Source: Chionis minor
Lineage: Eukaryota > Chordata > Aves > Charadriiformes > Chionididae
Reading direction: 5' to 3'
NCBI GenBank assembly: GCA_013398295.1
Contig: VZSF01007301.1
Coordinates: 601,955 to 665,954, forward strand
Length of the DNA: 64,000 nucleotides
Shown one piece after another: positions 24,014-35,704 of this stretch. The notes beneath the pieces were generated by a model. It was not told where the DNA came from, did no database searches, and worked only from the letters and a program-made list of their open reading frames with translations. Position 1 is the first letter of the stretch. Every line of letters begins with the position of its first letter. Position numbers and translations under genes: made by a program.

Positions 24014-24033
24014 AAAAAAAAAAAAAAAAAAAA
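24014..24033. repeat. A20 homopolymer
   Basis: A 20-base A run about 100 bases right of the CR1 copy. CR1 does not end in poly(A), so the two are probably unrelated. Confidence 0.95.
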
Positions 24034-26822
24034 GGCAGCTGTATTTACTTCCACAGTGAGTTGTGCTTAGTTTTGTTGAATTTTGGTCACTCCAATGCAT
24101 AATAAGTATGGAGCGGTGACATTTTTACAACTCTTTGCATTCCCTTCATTGCTGCATTTAAGAAGTATCATTTGAATTTGCATCCAGTGAATACAATAAA
24201 GAAAACTCAAAATATTTGCACGGCAACCTTTGATATTCTCTCATTGCAATGCTATCCCCAAAAGAGAATTAACACCCAAGGACCACAGCTCTCGGGAGGA
24301 TAATTTTCTTTCCATACAATTATTTCTTGCTCTTCCCTCCCGGCCATGCCAACAGGGTTGCAACACGCTAATCGACGGGTGATGTCAGTAAGCCAGAAAT
24401 AACATGGTTCCAGAAGAAAAGGTTGGCATGGAGGTGGGGTGGGCAATGCCGGACAGCCCTCTGGACCACACGGTCCCAATATCCTGCTTCTGAGAGGCTG
24501 CTACCAGTATTTGAATAGGGGAGACAAAACACATGTCATCTCTTCAGGAGCTCAATGACTGAGATATCACTGACATCGGCAGAACTGGCCCCGCTGCTGA
24601 TTTCGTAACAGCAGCCAGGTTTTGGCTCACGAGGCACTTCAACAAACACAGGGTGACAATCCTGACTCAGGAGGGAGCAGGGGCAGTTACGAAGGCAGGA
24701 GCTTGTGAAACATGGGCAACGGTGGCAGGGGGAAGCGGCAGGTGCCAGCCGTCCCCCAATGGCACTTTCGGGATGCTTTGCCTCAATGCGGCACAGAGGC
24801 CACCACCAGTACGAAGCCAGCGCGGGTCCCTGTGGCGCCTGCTCCACACCAGCATTACACACGGCATTGACAAATACTCCGTGTGCGGAGGGAGCCTACC
24901 ATCGCCATGCAGGGGGCTGTGCATTCGCCGCCCGCATGCAGGCCACGCTGAGGGGAAGTGGAAGAAAATGAGTAAAGATGGTATTTTCTTTAGCCTCTCC
25001 TTCCCATTACCATCTCCACATCCCCACAGTACAGGCAGGCGCAAAGGAAAACTGTCAGAAAGGGTCATTAAAAGACTGGCATGCAGCTGAGAGAGAAAAA
25101 TAGGGCAATTCCCAGCTGAAAAGCATTAAGAGACAAAGGCTAGGTTAGAAACTGGTTACAGGAGCTCAGGAAGGGATCACCAAAGCCATCAGCTCCCATT
25201 TTCAGCAACAAGCAACCCAGCAGTCCTATATTTTGCACAGGAGTATCCATGCAAAATCTTCACAGTTACACACTGCCCAAGCCAGACTTGAGCTCAGACA
25301 TCACAAGACACAACTTTGATCTGCTGTATCTGCAAATCTATCAAAAAAACCCAGGTATAACAACACCACGCTATTACTATGAGAAAAAAAACCCCAGTGC
25401 TTGGAAATTCAGGAGGTAAGGCTTATGTTTAAAAACAGAGTGAAAGTACTTCTTCTGCAGATGTAAATCACTACCTCTGCATAGAAGCTCTGCCCTCCAT
25501 ATTTTGGATGTCAATGAACTGACTGGTGAAGTTCTCTGACCTCATTCAGCTGTCACCTACAAACATCTCTCTCCACTTACAGTGCTAAAGGTAAACCAGT
25601 TTCTATTGATGCGAATGTGATTGGGAACAAGATCATTTTTCTGACCTCATATCCTTGTCCAGGAGTCATAAAATCATGCAGTATCAAGCCCCTCATCCCT
25701 GTCCCAATGACATCCTTACAGTAGAAGATCAGTGATAGGAGAGAATGAGATGAGGTATTCAGAACTAAAGAATAAAACAGAAGTCACCTCCAGGCAAACA
25801 GTGTCCTAAGGAAAAAGAATAAAATCCATCCCAACAAGATGATCTTGGCTGGTCTAAACACTAAGTAATGCTGTGAAGCATTTTTCCATGAGGTCAAAGT
25901 TTTAAAGCATTAGTGCGATCTAAAGGAAAAAATAGGAAAAGGGTGGAGCCAAATTAAAAGGTTAAGATAGAGCTTACCAACAACATGACACACGTTGTTC
26001 AGATATATGAGGATGTATCTGCAGAAGCTGTAAATACACTGACATCCCCATTTTGACCTGGTGCTGAATCAAGGAAACAATCACTTCCAGCTGTGTGCCT
26101 TGAAGTTACTTTTTTCCTTCCCTCACCCCCTTGCCCCCCCGGAAAGAACAACTATAAACATTATTTAAAGTAACGAGGCTGCATTGTGCATATACCTATA
26201 CCGACTTATGACATTTCTTTCTTTCCCAAAACATCTCAGATAACGATCAGAGGTGTATTTTGACAGATCAGTGGCAACATCCCATAAGCAGAGAGGTTAG
26301 TACAATTCCTTCAGAGTATGTCTAAAGACGAGTTAAAGAGTAGCCACAGCCATCTAACCCCTTGGCCTTTGCTGACACTGCCTTGTTCAAAGGTTGGTTA
26401 TCTAGCTTCATGGGTGCGACGTAACTTTATTCCCAACCATACTGAAAGCCCCACAGCCCTCCTGCACTCTGCCCCAGCTTCGTTTGGGGACAAGAAGATA
26501 AAGTCCAGCCATAATCTACAGTCAGAATCAAACCGCATACTATCTATTTGACTCATTGCACGGTACGTGGTTAGGAAGGAAGAAGCCATGGGAGCTCTCT
26601 CGGTACTCCTCTGCCACTTCACTTTAAAAACAATGCCAAGATTTAATACTGCAGCAGACCTCCTCTCGGACAGGGGTCTGAACTCTCTAGTTTGTGCTCA
26701 ATTTACCCCCAATACCAGCTGGAGGTACCGAACTATCACACGGGAACACCTCGCTCAACGCTTACTCAGGCTGGACTCTTCTCGGTGCTTCCAGCACGAA
26801 GACCAAAAAGGCAGCTGAGCCG

Positions 26823-26866
26823 CACGTGAGGGTACGGATGACGTCAGCATCAGCCAAAAGCATTGG
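26823..26866. promoter_or_regulatory. Cluster of E-box, full CRE and inverted CCAAT motif
   Basis: CACGTG at 26823-26828, palindromic TGACGTCA at 26839-26846 and ATTGG (CCAAT on the minus strand) at about 26862-26866 lie within 45 bases. Full CREs contain CpG and are uncommon outside regulatory DNA. GCACGTGA is also close to the CLEAR element bound by TFEB/TFE3, which would suit a lysosomal gene. Function is inferred. Confidence 0.35.
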
Positions 26867-27445
26867 TTTGTCATTATTTGCTCTCGTCACCCAGTGATGC
26901 CCAAGGGGACCAAAGGGACTGTTGACAGGAAAACAGGGGGGGAAAAAAGTCAGAAAAGACTCTCAGGGATATCTGTAGGTTTCCGCAAGAGAGACAGGGT
27001 GTGGATATGGGCACACATGTGGAAGGGAGGGCTGGGGACTATGACAGTGAAACCACACACGCAGACACGGGCAACTGCGAGTCGTGACTCTGCCTGGCAC
27101 AAATCTGACAGCAACTGGAAGCTCTTCAGGGCTGAGATCTAACTAGTAACACAAATGAAAACTAACGGGGTATGAAAATCCACAAGCTCCGAAACTCCAA
27201 GTGTCAGAAAGGTGCAGGAGCAGCAAAGGACGCGAGAAGAGACAGGCCTTGCGAAGAAGCATCGGGAGACCTCTCTGCCTCCCCCGCGCCCTCTTCCCCT
27301 TGCTGTGGGTCTGCCCCACATCCACAGTTAGAGAGACCCAGGGAGGAACCTGCAAAGCAGACAACCCTGCAGGGAAAGATCAAGGAACAGCCAGGTGGCT
27401 GAGAGCATGGCATAAAGGTCCTCCTTGCAGATTTGGGCTGCCCTC

Positions 27446-27464
27446 TTTTTTTTTTTTTTTTTTT
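27446..27464. repeat. T19 homopolymer
   Basis: Simple T run in the presumed intron, flanked by GC-richer sequence on the left. Confidence 0.95.
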
Positions 27465-28220
27465 AAGGTTTCAAGATTTGAGAAACAATCGTGTGACTCA
27501 AGAGCAATAAAGGTCTGGGGAATAGAACAGGTATTTCAGCTGTTTGTCAGCCACGCTATCTATTCTGCCAGTACCATGTTGGAGGCCACAGCAAGCCACC
27601 AAGCTCTCTTTTTTTTGGCTTCCTACTCCCCAAGAAGGAGAAGGGGGAAGGAGCATTTGTTGCTCTCTTGCAAGGCGTAGCTTCCCAGCACAACGTTGGA
27701 AGGAGGTGAAGAGGTGAAGGGCGCTGCAGCTAGTATAGCACAGCTACAGACAGCGAGAGGAAGAAGCAAGCACAGGTTTGCTGCAGAGAAAGGCCTGCAC
27801 AAATCCTAACTATGAAGTGGTCCCCAGCTGGCCAGGTCAGGAAAGACACCTGGTTTTGGAAGCCAGTGCAAAGACAGACATTGGACATCCGTGACAGGAG
27901 CACCAGTAGTCAGAGAATAGAGTAATGGCAAATCCTTGCCTACTGACATAGTATTTTTACTACGCAAGGACAGCCCCAGGGATATTAAGCCATGGAAACC
28001 ACAGCCTTGAAGGGGTGCTGCTTCACTAGAGAACTCAAAGCTACCTTCACACATACTCTCGAACTTATTAGGTCCCAAAATTACATTTAACTTGCAAACC
28101 CCAAAAATATACTTTAATGATGCCTGTGGAATCCAATACAATTCACCAAAGATTAAATATCATATCACATTTTTAAAGACTGGCTTCAGGGCATGCTGAT
28201 GTAGTTAGGTGATCACTGAA

Positions 28221-28269
28221 AGAAAGCCTCAAAATGTTGGAAAATTTTGTTTGGAAGAAAGCCTCAAAA
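28221..28269. repeat. Short direct repeats, 14 bp at 35-bp spacing
   Basis: AGAAAGCCTCAAAA occurs at 28221-28234 and 28256-28269. Minor local duplication. Confidence 0.85.
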
Positions 28270-28498
28270 ACTTTGCACAGACTTATGCACGTATTTAGGC
28301 ATGCTCTACTTGCTGTACGGCAAGGTTAATAACAGACTTTCAGCAAGGCAGTGCATTGACAATACTTCACCTTTCTCAAGGAAGGTTCATTACAGAAACT
28401 CCCCAAACACATTAAGAATTCTTTGACAGTATTACTGAGTATGTATGATTTATGATGAAGAAAGATCCATTTATTTCAGGTGCCCTTAGGCTGGAAAG

Positions 28499-28520
28499 GA
28501 GATGGGGGTGAGATGGGGGT
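28499..28520. repeat. 11-bp tandem duplication
   Basis: GAGATGGGGGT is repeated twice in tandem. Confidence 0.9.
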
Positions 28521-28805
28521 ACTGTTCTCAGTAGGGGAGCTAATTGCAAGAATCATCTTGCCCACAGATATTGAAGAAAATGTGTGCTAGAGTTGCTTCA
28601 AACTCCTAGTGAGGAGGGAGGAACATATTTAATATTTGGAAGGATTTCTGCTACAAAATTCCATGCCCATATATGTTTTCAACAAATTCACGTTTGGACA
28701 AAACACATTGAGGCTGTTTCAAATGCCCAGGACATACTACCTGATTTCCCCTGAATATCCTTCACTAAATGATCTTATTTATTTTTAGGCTGTTCTGTAG
28801 CGGTA

Positions 28806-28819
28806 ATTACCATAGTAAC
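28806..28819. promoter_or_regulatory. RFX X-box-like inverted repeat
   Basis: ATTACCATAGTAAC is close to the RFX consensus GTTRCCATGGYAAC, with both half sites and two-base spacer. A homeodomain-type ATTAATTAATTTATT follows about 17 bases downstream. It may be an enhancer in the presumed RNF152 intron. Confidence 0.3.
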
Positions 28820-31328
28820 TGAGAACAGTACAACGATTAATTAATTTATTCATCGCAACACCCTTGTTAAGAGAGAAGTATTATTATCATTATATCCTTT
28901 CATCATCTAAGAAAAGAAGTGCTGAGAGACTAAGCAGTTGGTCCAAGGTCATGCAAGCACCACCCAGATTGCCTCAAAGTTCCCGGACAACTTTATCACA
29001 GCTCCATGTTTCACCTCATGAGCCAGTAGGCAGAGGTGACAGATTCTAGACAGATTCTTTTTTGCAACAGAGAATCAACAAAGCTCAAAAACCCACTCAT
29101 TTCTCCCCATCTCTTCCAGCTGGTAGCACCTCCCTGGTACGCCTGAGATTTTTTTGTGGCTTTCATTGAACGTATCAGCTTTTCCACAGACCGTGAAATT
29201 AATAAGAACATATGATCCAGAAGCTAAAGTATCTCCATGAACACAGTTCGTCCACCATGTAGTTCACAGCTGAGAGACTACATGCATACTGAGGCACATA
29301 AAGCTAACAATAAGATGACAAAATTAATCCATTCTTCTCTCCACAATTACCTGTTTTCCAGGCACCTTCCTCTAAGCTAGGCAGCCTATGCCCACCATCC
29401 TTTCCATTTAATTATTCACAATTGCAAAGAAATATTGCAGAAAAAAAGCATTTTAATTTGTCCAAATCCTTGGCCAGTGCAAGCTGGCACTGTTCCTTTA
29501 GCTTTAGTCCAGCCCTTGCTACGGTAAGAATGGGGTGTACACACTCCCAGATGCATAAAGCCACAAAAAAATAAAGCTGAGTGAAACTGTGATATATGCA
29601 CCTACAACATCCTATGAACCAGCACCAGGGGATCCATACTGATGGAGAATCTGTTCTGTATTATCTCAATGGCGCAGATTAAACAAGACAGCAGTTGTCC
29701 TGCCTCTGTCAGCTGAGCAATCGGAGGTGGATCACAAAAAAGGAGCCTGGTTGCAAGGTATCATCCCACAGCATTTACCTTAGAAATTGTCACCATCCAG
29801 CCCTAGAACAGGAGACAGAGGCAGAAAGGTCACCCACAAGAAGGTAACTAGATGTAGAAGTTCAAAACACTAACCCTTGGTGTTTATAGAAAACAGAGAG
29901 AGACTCACATGCCACTCACTCTTCCATCTCACGTCGCCAGCTGCGCTGCTCCCTCCTTTTATCTGCAAACTTTGACACAACCACATTCCCTGGCCCCAAA
30001 GACCTTATTTTGGACAAATATGACCAAGATAAGCTGCACTTTGTTCCAACAGCAAACACTACTAATCACCTGCAACATGCCAGGTCAGCAAACAAGGGGT
30101 GCAGTTTCTGACTGCTGAGTCAAAGCAGTAGAGCTACGCTCATCACAGTTTCACACGAGGTGCTTTACCAGTGAGAAACACTGTGTGAAATCAAAATATT
30201 CCACAGAAACATGCCCATTTCAGACAGGCAGAGACAGAAAGCCGACAGCTTTCCTGCCCACCCAGCCCCTCAGCAGCTCCTCCGTGCAGGTGGTCCTGGA
30301 GCGCAGGCTGTGGGAGCCTGACCTGCTCCTCACCAGCCCAACTCTGACACGTCTGCAGGTTTTTGACAAGGTCACTTGTCAAGCTGCCCCAGAGCCACGC
30401 TTTCCAAAACCTCCCAGGCTCCCTACAGCCTGGCAGAGCACAGGGGACCCTGGGGTGCAGCTCTGCCCCACCAGGAGCGTGAAGGTGCTCCTTACCACTT
30501 CTGCTGTCCGCAAGTCCTAGAGTTTCTCTTCCTGCACGAGGGGTGCTCCTGACTGTGGTCCTAGGACAACCCAAATCTGAAAATTTCCCAGCACAGTATG
30601 TTAAAAGCTTCCCTCCTGATTTGCAAAGAAACAGAATCTCCAGCATTCAAAAGCATCCCAAGGGATGGTGCTCATTTGTACAGCCCACTCTGAGCACAAC
30701 ACTTGCAGGGCCATTAGCACTTCTTCAGTTTTGCTGGCTGCTCTTAATTATGCCTGACTCACTCCCAGGGTGAGAAGAATTAAAAGCCAGGTTTTTCCAC
30801 TGCCAAGTGAGAGACCCATTTGCCATTCAAGCTGACACCAAGAGGAATGGGGGCAGGAGGGGTGGTGTGAAATCTACCCCTCACCCCCTGAATAAAAGCA
30901 GCACCTGTAGTTATTTATGACCAGGACATAAGGAGTAGGTGGTTAGCAAAGACAGATGATTTAGAAGTTGCTTCCCTAACTTAAAGCGAGGTCACAAGTT
31001 AAGCCACTGAGGTCAAAATCCCACAGCCTTATGGGAGGAGCTAGGGGCATTAAACTTGCCCTCAGTGACAGCTTTTAATGCAATGCAACATCTTCTTTTT
31101 AAGAGATTTTCATTTATGGCAACATGACAGAATTCTGTGGCATTCAAAACGCTGAGAGAGGCATGAAGCACCTGATCACTTAAACGACAAATTTTGCTCT
31201 CCCATTAGAGCTTTATGCTTCATCTGCCATTGATAGGATTTGCCTGATACCTGAAGAGAAACTTAATTAAAAGACTCTTCCCTCCCTCCCCTGACGATTT
31301 GGTATTAGACTTATAAAATACACCATCC

Positions 31329-31344
31329 AAAAAAAAAAAAAAAA
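31329..31344. repeat. A16 homopolymer
   Basis: Simple A run in AT-rich intronic sequence. Confidence 0.95.
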
Positions 31345-33190
31345 GTAATTTTAAATAAAGCTCAAATGCAGACGTTTCTCACTGATACAGGTCAATGGGT
31401 GATTGAGTGGCAATCAGCTTGAATTAGTGTATTAAGGCACCAGTCTATAATTACAGGAGAGTGCTACAGCTCTCCAAGGTCATTGAGTGGATTTTGATAA
31501 AACTAGGTCAAAATCTACCTGCCGACAGGCCCAAACAGAGGAGGAGAGAAAGGAATCAATACTCACGCATTCATACACTGCCTATACAATGCAAAAGCTG
31601 AAAACTTCATTTCACACTTATCTCAGAAAACAACAGCCCTTCAAACGAGAGCTTTAATTGCTGCAGCCCTGCCCTGCGATCCCAACCTTGCACACCACCA
31701 CCACCCCCCCCGCACCTGCTCAACATGCTCCACACCATCCGCGCCCACCCCGCGCAGCTTCCCGAGGATGCGATCCCGCGACCCACGCCGCTGAACAGCA
31801 GCTGCCTTCACACGGCTGCTCTCAAGGGCTGCCATGGCTTGGGCGTGGGAAGGGGTTGGCTGGTTTTTGGGGTATTTTTTTCTGCTTCAGAAAAAGGGAA
31901 AAGATAAGAGCAACAGACCTAGGGGAAACAAAATAATAAATCCTTTTACATTGAAATAGATGGGACTAAGAAATTGGAAAATATTTTATTAAAGCCACAC
32001 AACAATAACCAAGAATATACTCTTCCTTCATAGACCATAAGGAAGTAGAATAAGGGTTGAAGGAGATTAGACGCGGCGAGGGGAGCTTTTTTCATCTTTT
32101 TACCGTTCTCCTGAAATCTGCTAAGTGGGCAGCGCAAAGGACTAAAGCCCCGTTTATCAAGAGAAAAGATGTAACAGATGTCCTAACACAGAATAACCAC
32201 TTCCAAGAGCTTATCTTCACAAGAGAGTGGAAGATAGCCAACTAATATGCCTCCCTCAAGGTCAAACGCTGTATCATTTCTGAACGCAGACAAATCGTGA
32301 TCTTCATGCATTTTTGGTCTCTGGTAAGTGCTACAGCTACTCCAGGTCACGGCACCGGTCATTCTGGTTTGCAGACTACACCAAAAGGAACTGGAGCTGG
32401 TCCAAAACCTTCTTTTTTATTGGAAACTAATCATTCACCCTGTAACACTTCTGGCAGCTACTAATATTAATACCCCCCTCACTTCCTGAATTTTGGGAAC
32501 AGTCCAACTCTCACTGCAAATATGGATCACAAGCAGAGTCAGACCAAGCCTGAACTGCATACATATTGATGATTTCCTGTTTCATGATTTATCTCTCTGT
32601 CTTTACACCAGTAAAATCCTCCAAAAGAGATTTAGCAGGCTATACTGGGTAAATAATTTCTTCCAATACTTTTCCAAACCACGCGTTTCTACCTGTGACT
32701 ATAAAAACTCCACAAGCTCCAGTTCAGACAAGTTATGAAGCGCGTGGCCTGACATTAGCTATGGAAGTTAATGGGATGACACATGCTCTTGAGGTCAGTT
32801 GCACATTTACATACTTAACACGCCATCCATCAACACAACCAATACAGAAGCCGGTGTCAGCAGCCGCAGGCAGATCAAGGTAATCTCTTAAATGCTTAAG
32901 CCTTTGCTTCCCCTGCGCCACCCTGAAAACATGCGACCTGCGGAAACACAACACAACCTTCCCAAAACAGCTGCAACTAAACCAACTGGCTGCACATCAA
33001 CTAACCCAACCAACTCCACATCATGACTCAAAGCCCCAAGTACCATTAGGGAAAATTTCAGACTACGGGTGAGACAACAATCTGACACCAGGAAAGGCTC
33101 TCGGCTCTCTCCTTCGTGCCCGTGGACACAGGAACAAATCCCCGTGACAGAAATGAGATGACTCCCATGGACAGACTTTCTAGGATGAAG

Positions 33191-33224
33191 CCTAGAACAG
33201 TGAGGGGCCTAGAACAGTGAGGGG
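33191..33224. repeat. Exact 17-bp tandem duplication
   Basis: CCTAGAACAGTGAGGGG is present twice head to tail with no mismatch, indicating a recent slippage or duplication. Confidence 0.95.
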
Positions 33225-35116
33225 ACTTGCATCGAGTCTCTCCTTCATATGAACCAGCACCATTTGCAGACAAAAGTAGTCTCACAGCCAAGCAATGCAG
33301 TGTTCTCGAGGGCGATGATCATAACTCAGGTTAGCACCACACCACCACACCACAACCCTCTCCGGTGGGCTGAGATAAATTACAGCTCAGGGAGACTGAG
33401 CCCAAAGCTGCAGAACTGCCAGCGTCTCTCCTCTGGCAGCCACGCCGTGATGGGGACCGGCAATTGGCTGCTCAAACGCTCGGGCACAGGAAGACAAAAT
33501 ATTCTTGCCCGTATTATGTGAAATCTACTCTTGCCTTCCTTCACAGAGACATTATTCGATTCCAAGAGCCACTCACCTTCTGTAGCTGCAAGAAGTTTAT
33601 CAGACCTGCCAAGCTTTGTCAGGTTTTATTTCGTTCTTTACAGTGAATTTCAAAGTTCGGGACAGCATCACCCATCATACTTCTGCCAGTCAAAGTCTGG
33701 CTGCTTTTGAAACATCCTGGTGTGAAAATACTCTCCATTTGGCAGCACTTAACAAACAGTATACAGCATTTTTTGCTGTATGAAGGAGTGCAAATGCTGG
33801 GAAAGGACTGTGTTACACTACGTTAGAGGAAAACAATCAAAATGAAGCAAACCGCTTTACCTCCTAATTTTGAACCTAGTTCTGCAGTCCTTGCAGCGTT
33901 AACAGCAGAACAAATTTTCTAACTAGCATCATACTGCTAATGCTCAAGACTTCATCACAGTCCTGACAACATGTGGCCACAGCGAGTCCCCAGCTTACAG
34001 GATTACAGACAATCAATTCAGTACTCGGTAAAAAGAAAGCTGCTAGCCCTATTTTTCTGAAGAAAAAGCCTGAAAACATGAACTTCAGAAGCCACAAATC
34101 CCAGTCAGGTAGGCAGAACCCCTAAATTTCAGTCTCTGTCTTGCAAGTCGGTCTCATGATTTATACATATGAGTTAGAGTAACTAAAGAAATGCAGTTTT
34201 GAGGTGAATAAATTCATTGGCAGTTTCAGATCAAATTAAGCAAATACTTTCTCCTTAGGCAAAAATGGTAATTTCCATTAAAATGTCAGCTCGTTTCAAC
34301 TTTCATTTCAATCTGACTCTTTTTTTTTTCAGAATAAACATATAAAAAGGTAACTCAAAGGGCAAACAAAGCTTTTTGTACTGACTGGAACAATTTTTCT
34401 TCTGATGTGGTCAGCCACTGAGTGAGCCAGAAGTATTTCTTATTCACACTGCTCCACTGCTGAATGTGGAACGTTTTAAGTCTAGCAATACACCATGAGT
34501 TCCTTTTCTTTCCCAGTCTAGCAAAAACAAATGAGATAAATACACTCCAACTATCACCAGCAGTTTCATAGCAGCACGTTCTCAAAGACTGTTATTCAGC
34601 TTTATTCGGTTGTTGGCTTTAACAAATAAAGAAATCACAACATGGGGCATTTTCAACAGAGAAGTCATGTTTCATGATGTGATCGAAGCCTGAAGAGGAC
34701 TATATGGTTGATAGGATTACTGGCTTTTACAGGTGTTTCTTGCTAAGGATCTAAAGGACCTTACTTTGAAAGGGCAGGTAGTTCAGGGCTTTCTAAAAAA
34801 ATCCCAATGGTTTCAAGAGTACATCCCAAAATCATTAACTGCTTTTGAAGACTCACATCAGGTAAGTTTCACCACTTATTTCCAACATGTACTCCATGTA
34901 GCAGCACATAGAATAGGTGCCTTAGGGGCTGCTAAAAGAAAGGTGGAAAGGCCAAATATCTGTGTTGCCACTCTAGGAAGCGTTGCATTAGAAGAGATGA
35001 TCTAAGAAGACAAGAGTGTGCATGCACACAGCTTTACACATCTATGCAAGATTTGACCAGACTCCACTCGGATGAAGTCTTTATCCATTTTTCTTACTGC
35101 ATTATATCTGTGTCCC

Positions 35117-35704
35117 TGTCATGGTTTAACCCCAGCCAGCAAGTAAGCACCACCATGGACACTTGCTCACTTCCCCCCAGTGGGATGAGGGAGAGAATCA
35201 GAAGAGTAAAGATGAGAAAACTCATGGGTTGAGATAAAGACAGTTTAATAAACTAAGCAAAAGCCGCACACACAAACAAAGCAAAGCAAGGAATTCATTC
35301 ACTACTTCCCATTGGCAGGCAGGTGTTCAGCCATCTCCAGGAAAGCAGGGTTCCATCACGCATGATGGTTACTTGGGAAGACAAAACGCCATCACCCTGA
35401 TCATCCCCTCCTTCCTTCTTCTTCCCCCAGCTTTATACACCGAGTATGATGTCACAAGGCATGGAATATCCCTTTGGTCAGTTGGGGTCAGCTGTCCTGG
35501 CTGTGTCTCTTCCCAACTTTTTGTGCATCCCCAGGCTGCTCACTGGTGGGGTGGGGTGAGGAGCAGAGACGGCCTTGATGCTGTGTAAGCACTGCTCAGT
35601 AGTAACGAAACCAGTATCTGTTATCAACTTTATTCTCATACTAAATCCAAAACAAAGCAGCTACCAGGAAGAAAATTAATTCTGTCCCAGCTGAAACCAG
35701 GACA
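35117..35704 (-). mobile_element. Solo LTR of an avian ERV (ERVL-like type), minus orientation
   Basis: Read on the minus strand the element begins TGTCCTGGTTTCAGCTGGGA and ends GGGGTTAAACCATGACA, a very common bird LTR. A TATAAAG box is at 35437-35431 and ATTAAA at 35249-35244, in the correct order. Length is 588 bases. Flanking pentamers GTCCC (35112-35116) and GTGCC (35705-35709) are a target duplication with one mismatch. No internal retroviral genes flank it. It lies in the presumed RNF152 intron, in the sense orientation of the gene, so its promoter and poly(A) signals could in principle act on that strand. Confidence 0.88.

Larger units (their letters stand above)
23913..35116 (-). other. 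Presumed RNF152 intron 1, repeat-poor stretch
   Basis: Mostly unique sequence with homopolymers, the E-box/CRE cluster at 26.8 kb and the X-box at 28.8 kb. A GC- and C-rich patch lies at 31.66-31.80 kb. The longest open frames (24653-25090 plus, 30191-30646 minus) are antisense-overlapping and featureless. Confidence 0.5.

Noticed and set aside
24653..25090. Plus and minus frames of 145 and 133 codons
   Set aside because: Fully overlapping antisense frames, no recognisable family, no Kozak or splice context.
30191..30646. Minus-strand frame of 151 codons
   Set aside because: No domain; a plus-strand frame overlaps it; composition matches GC-rich background.
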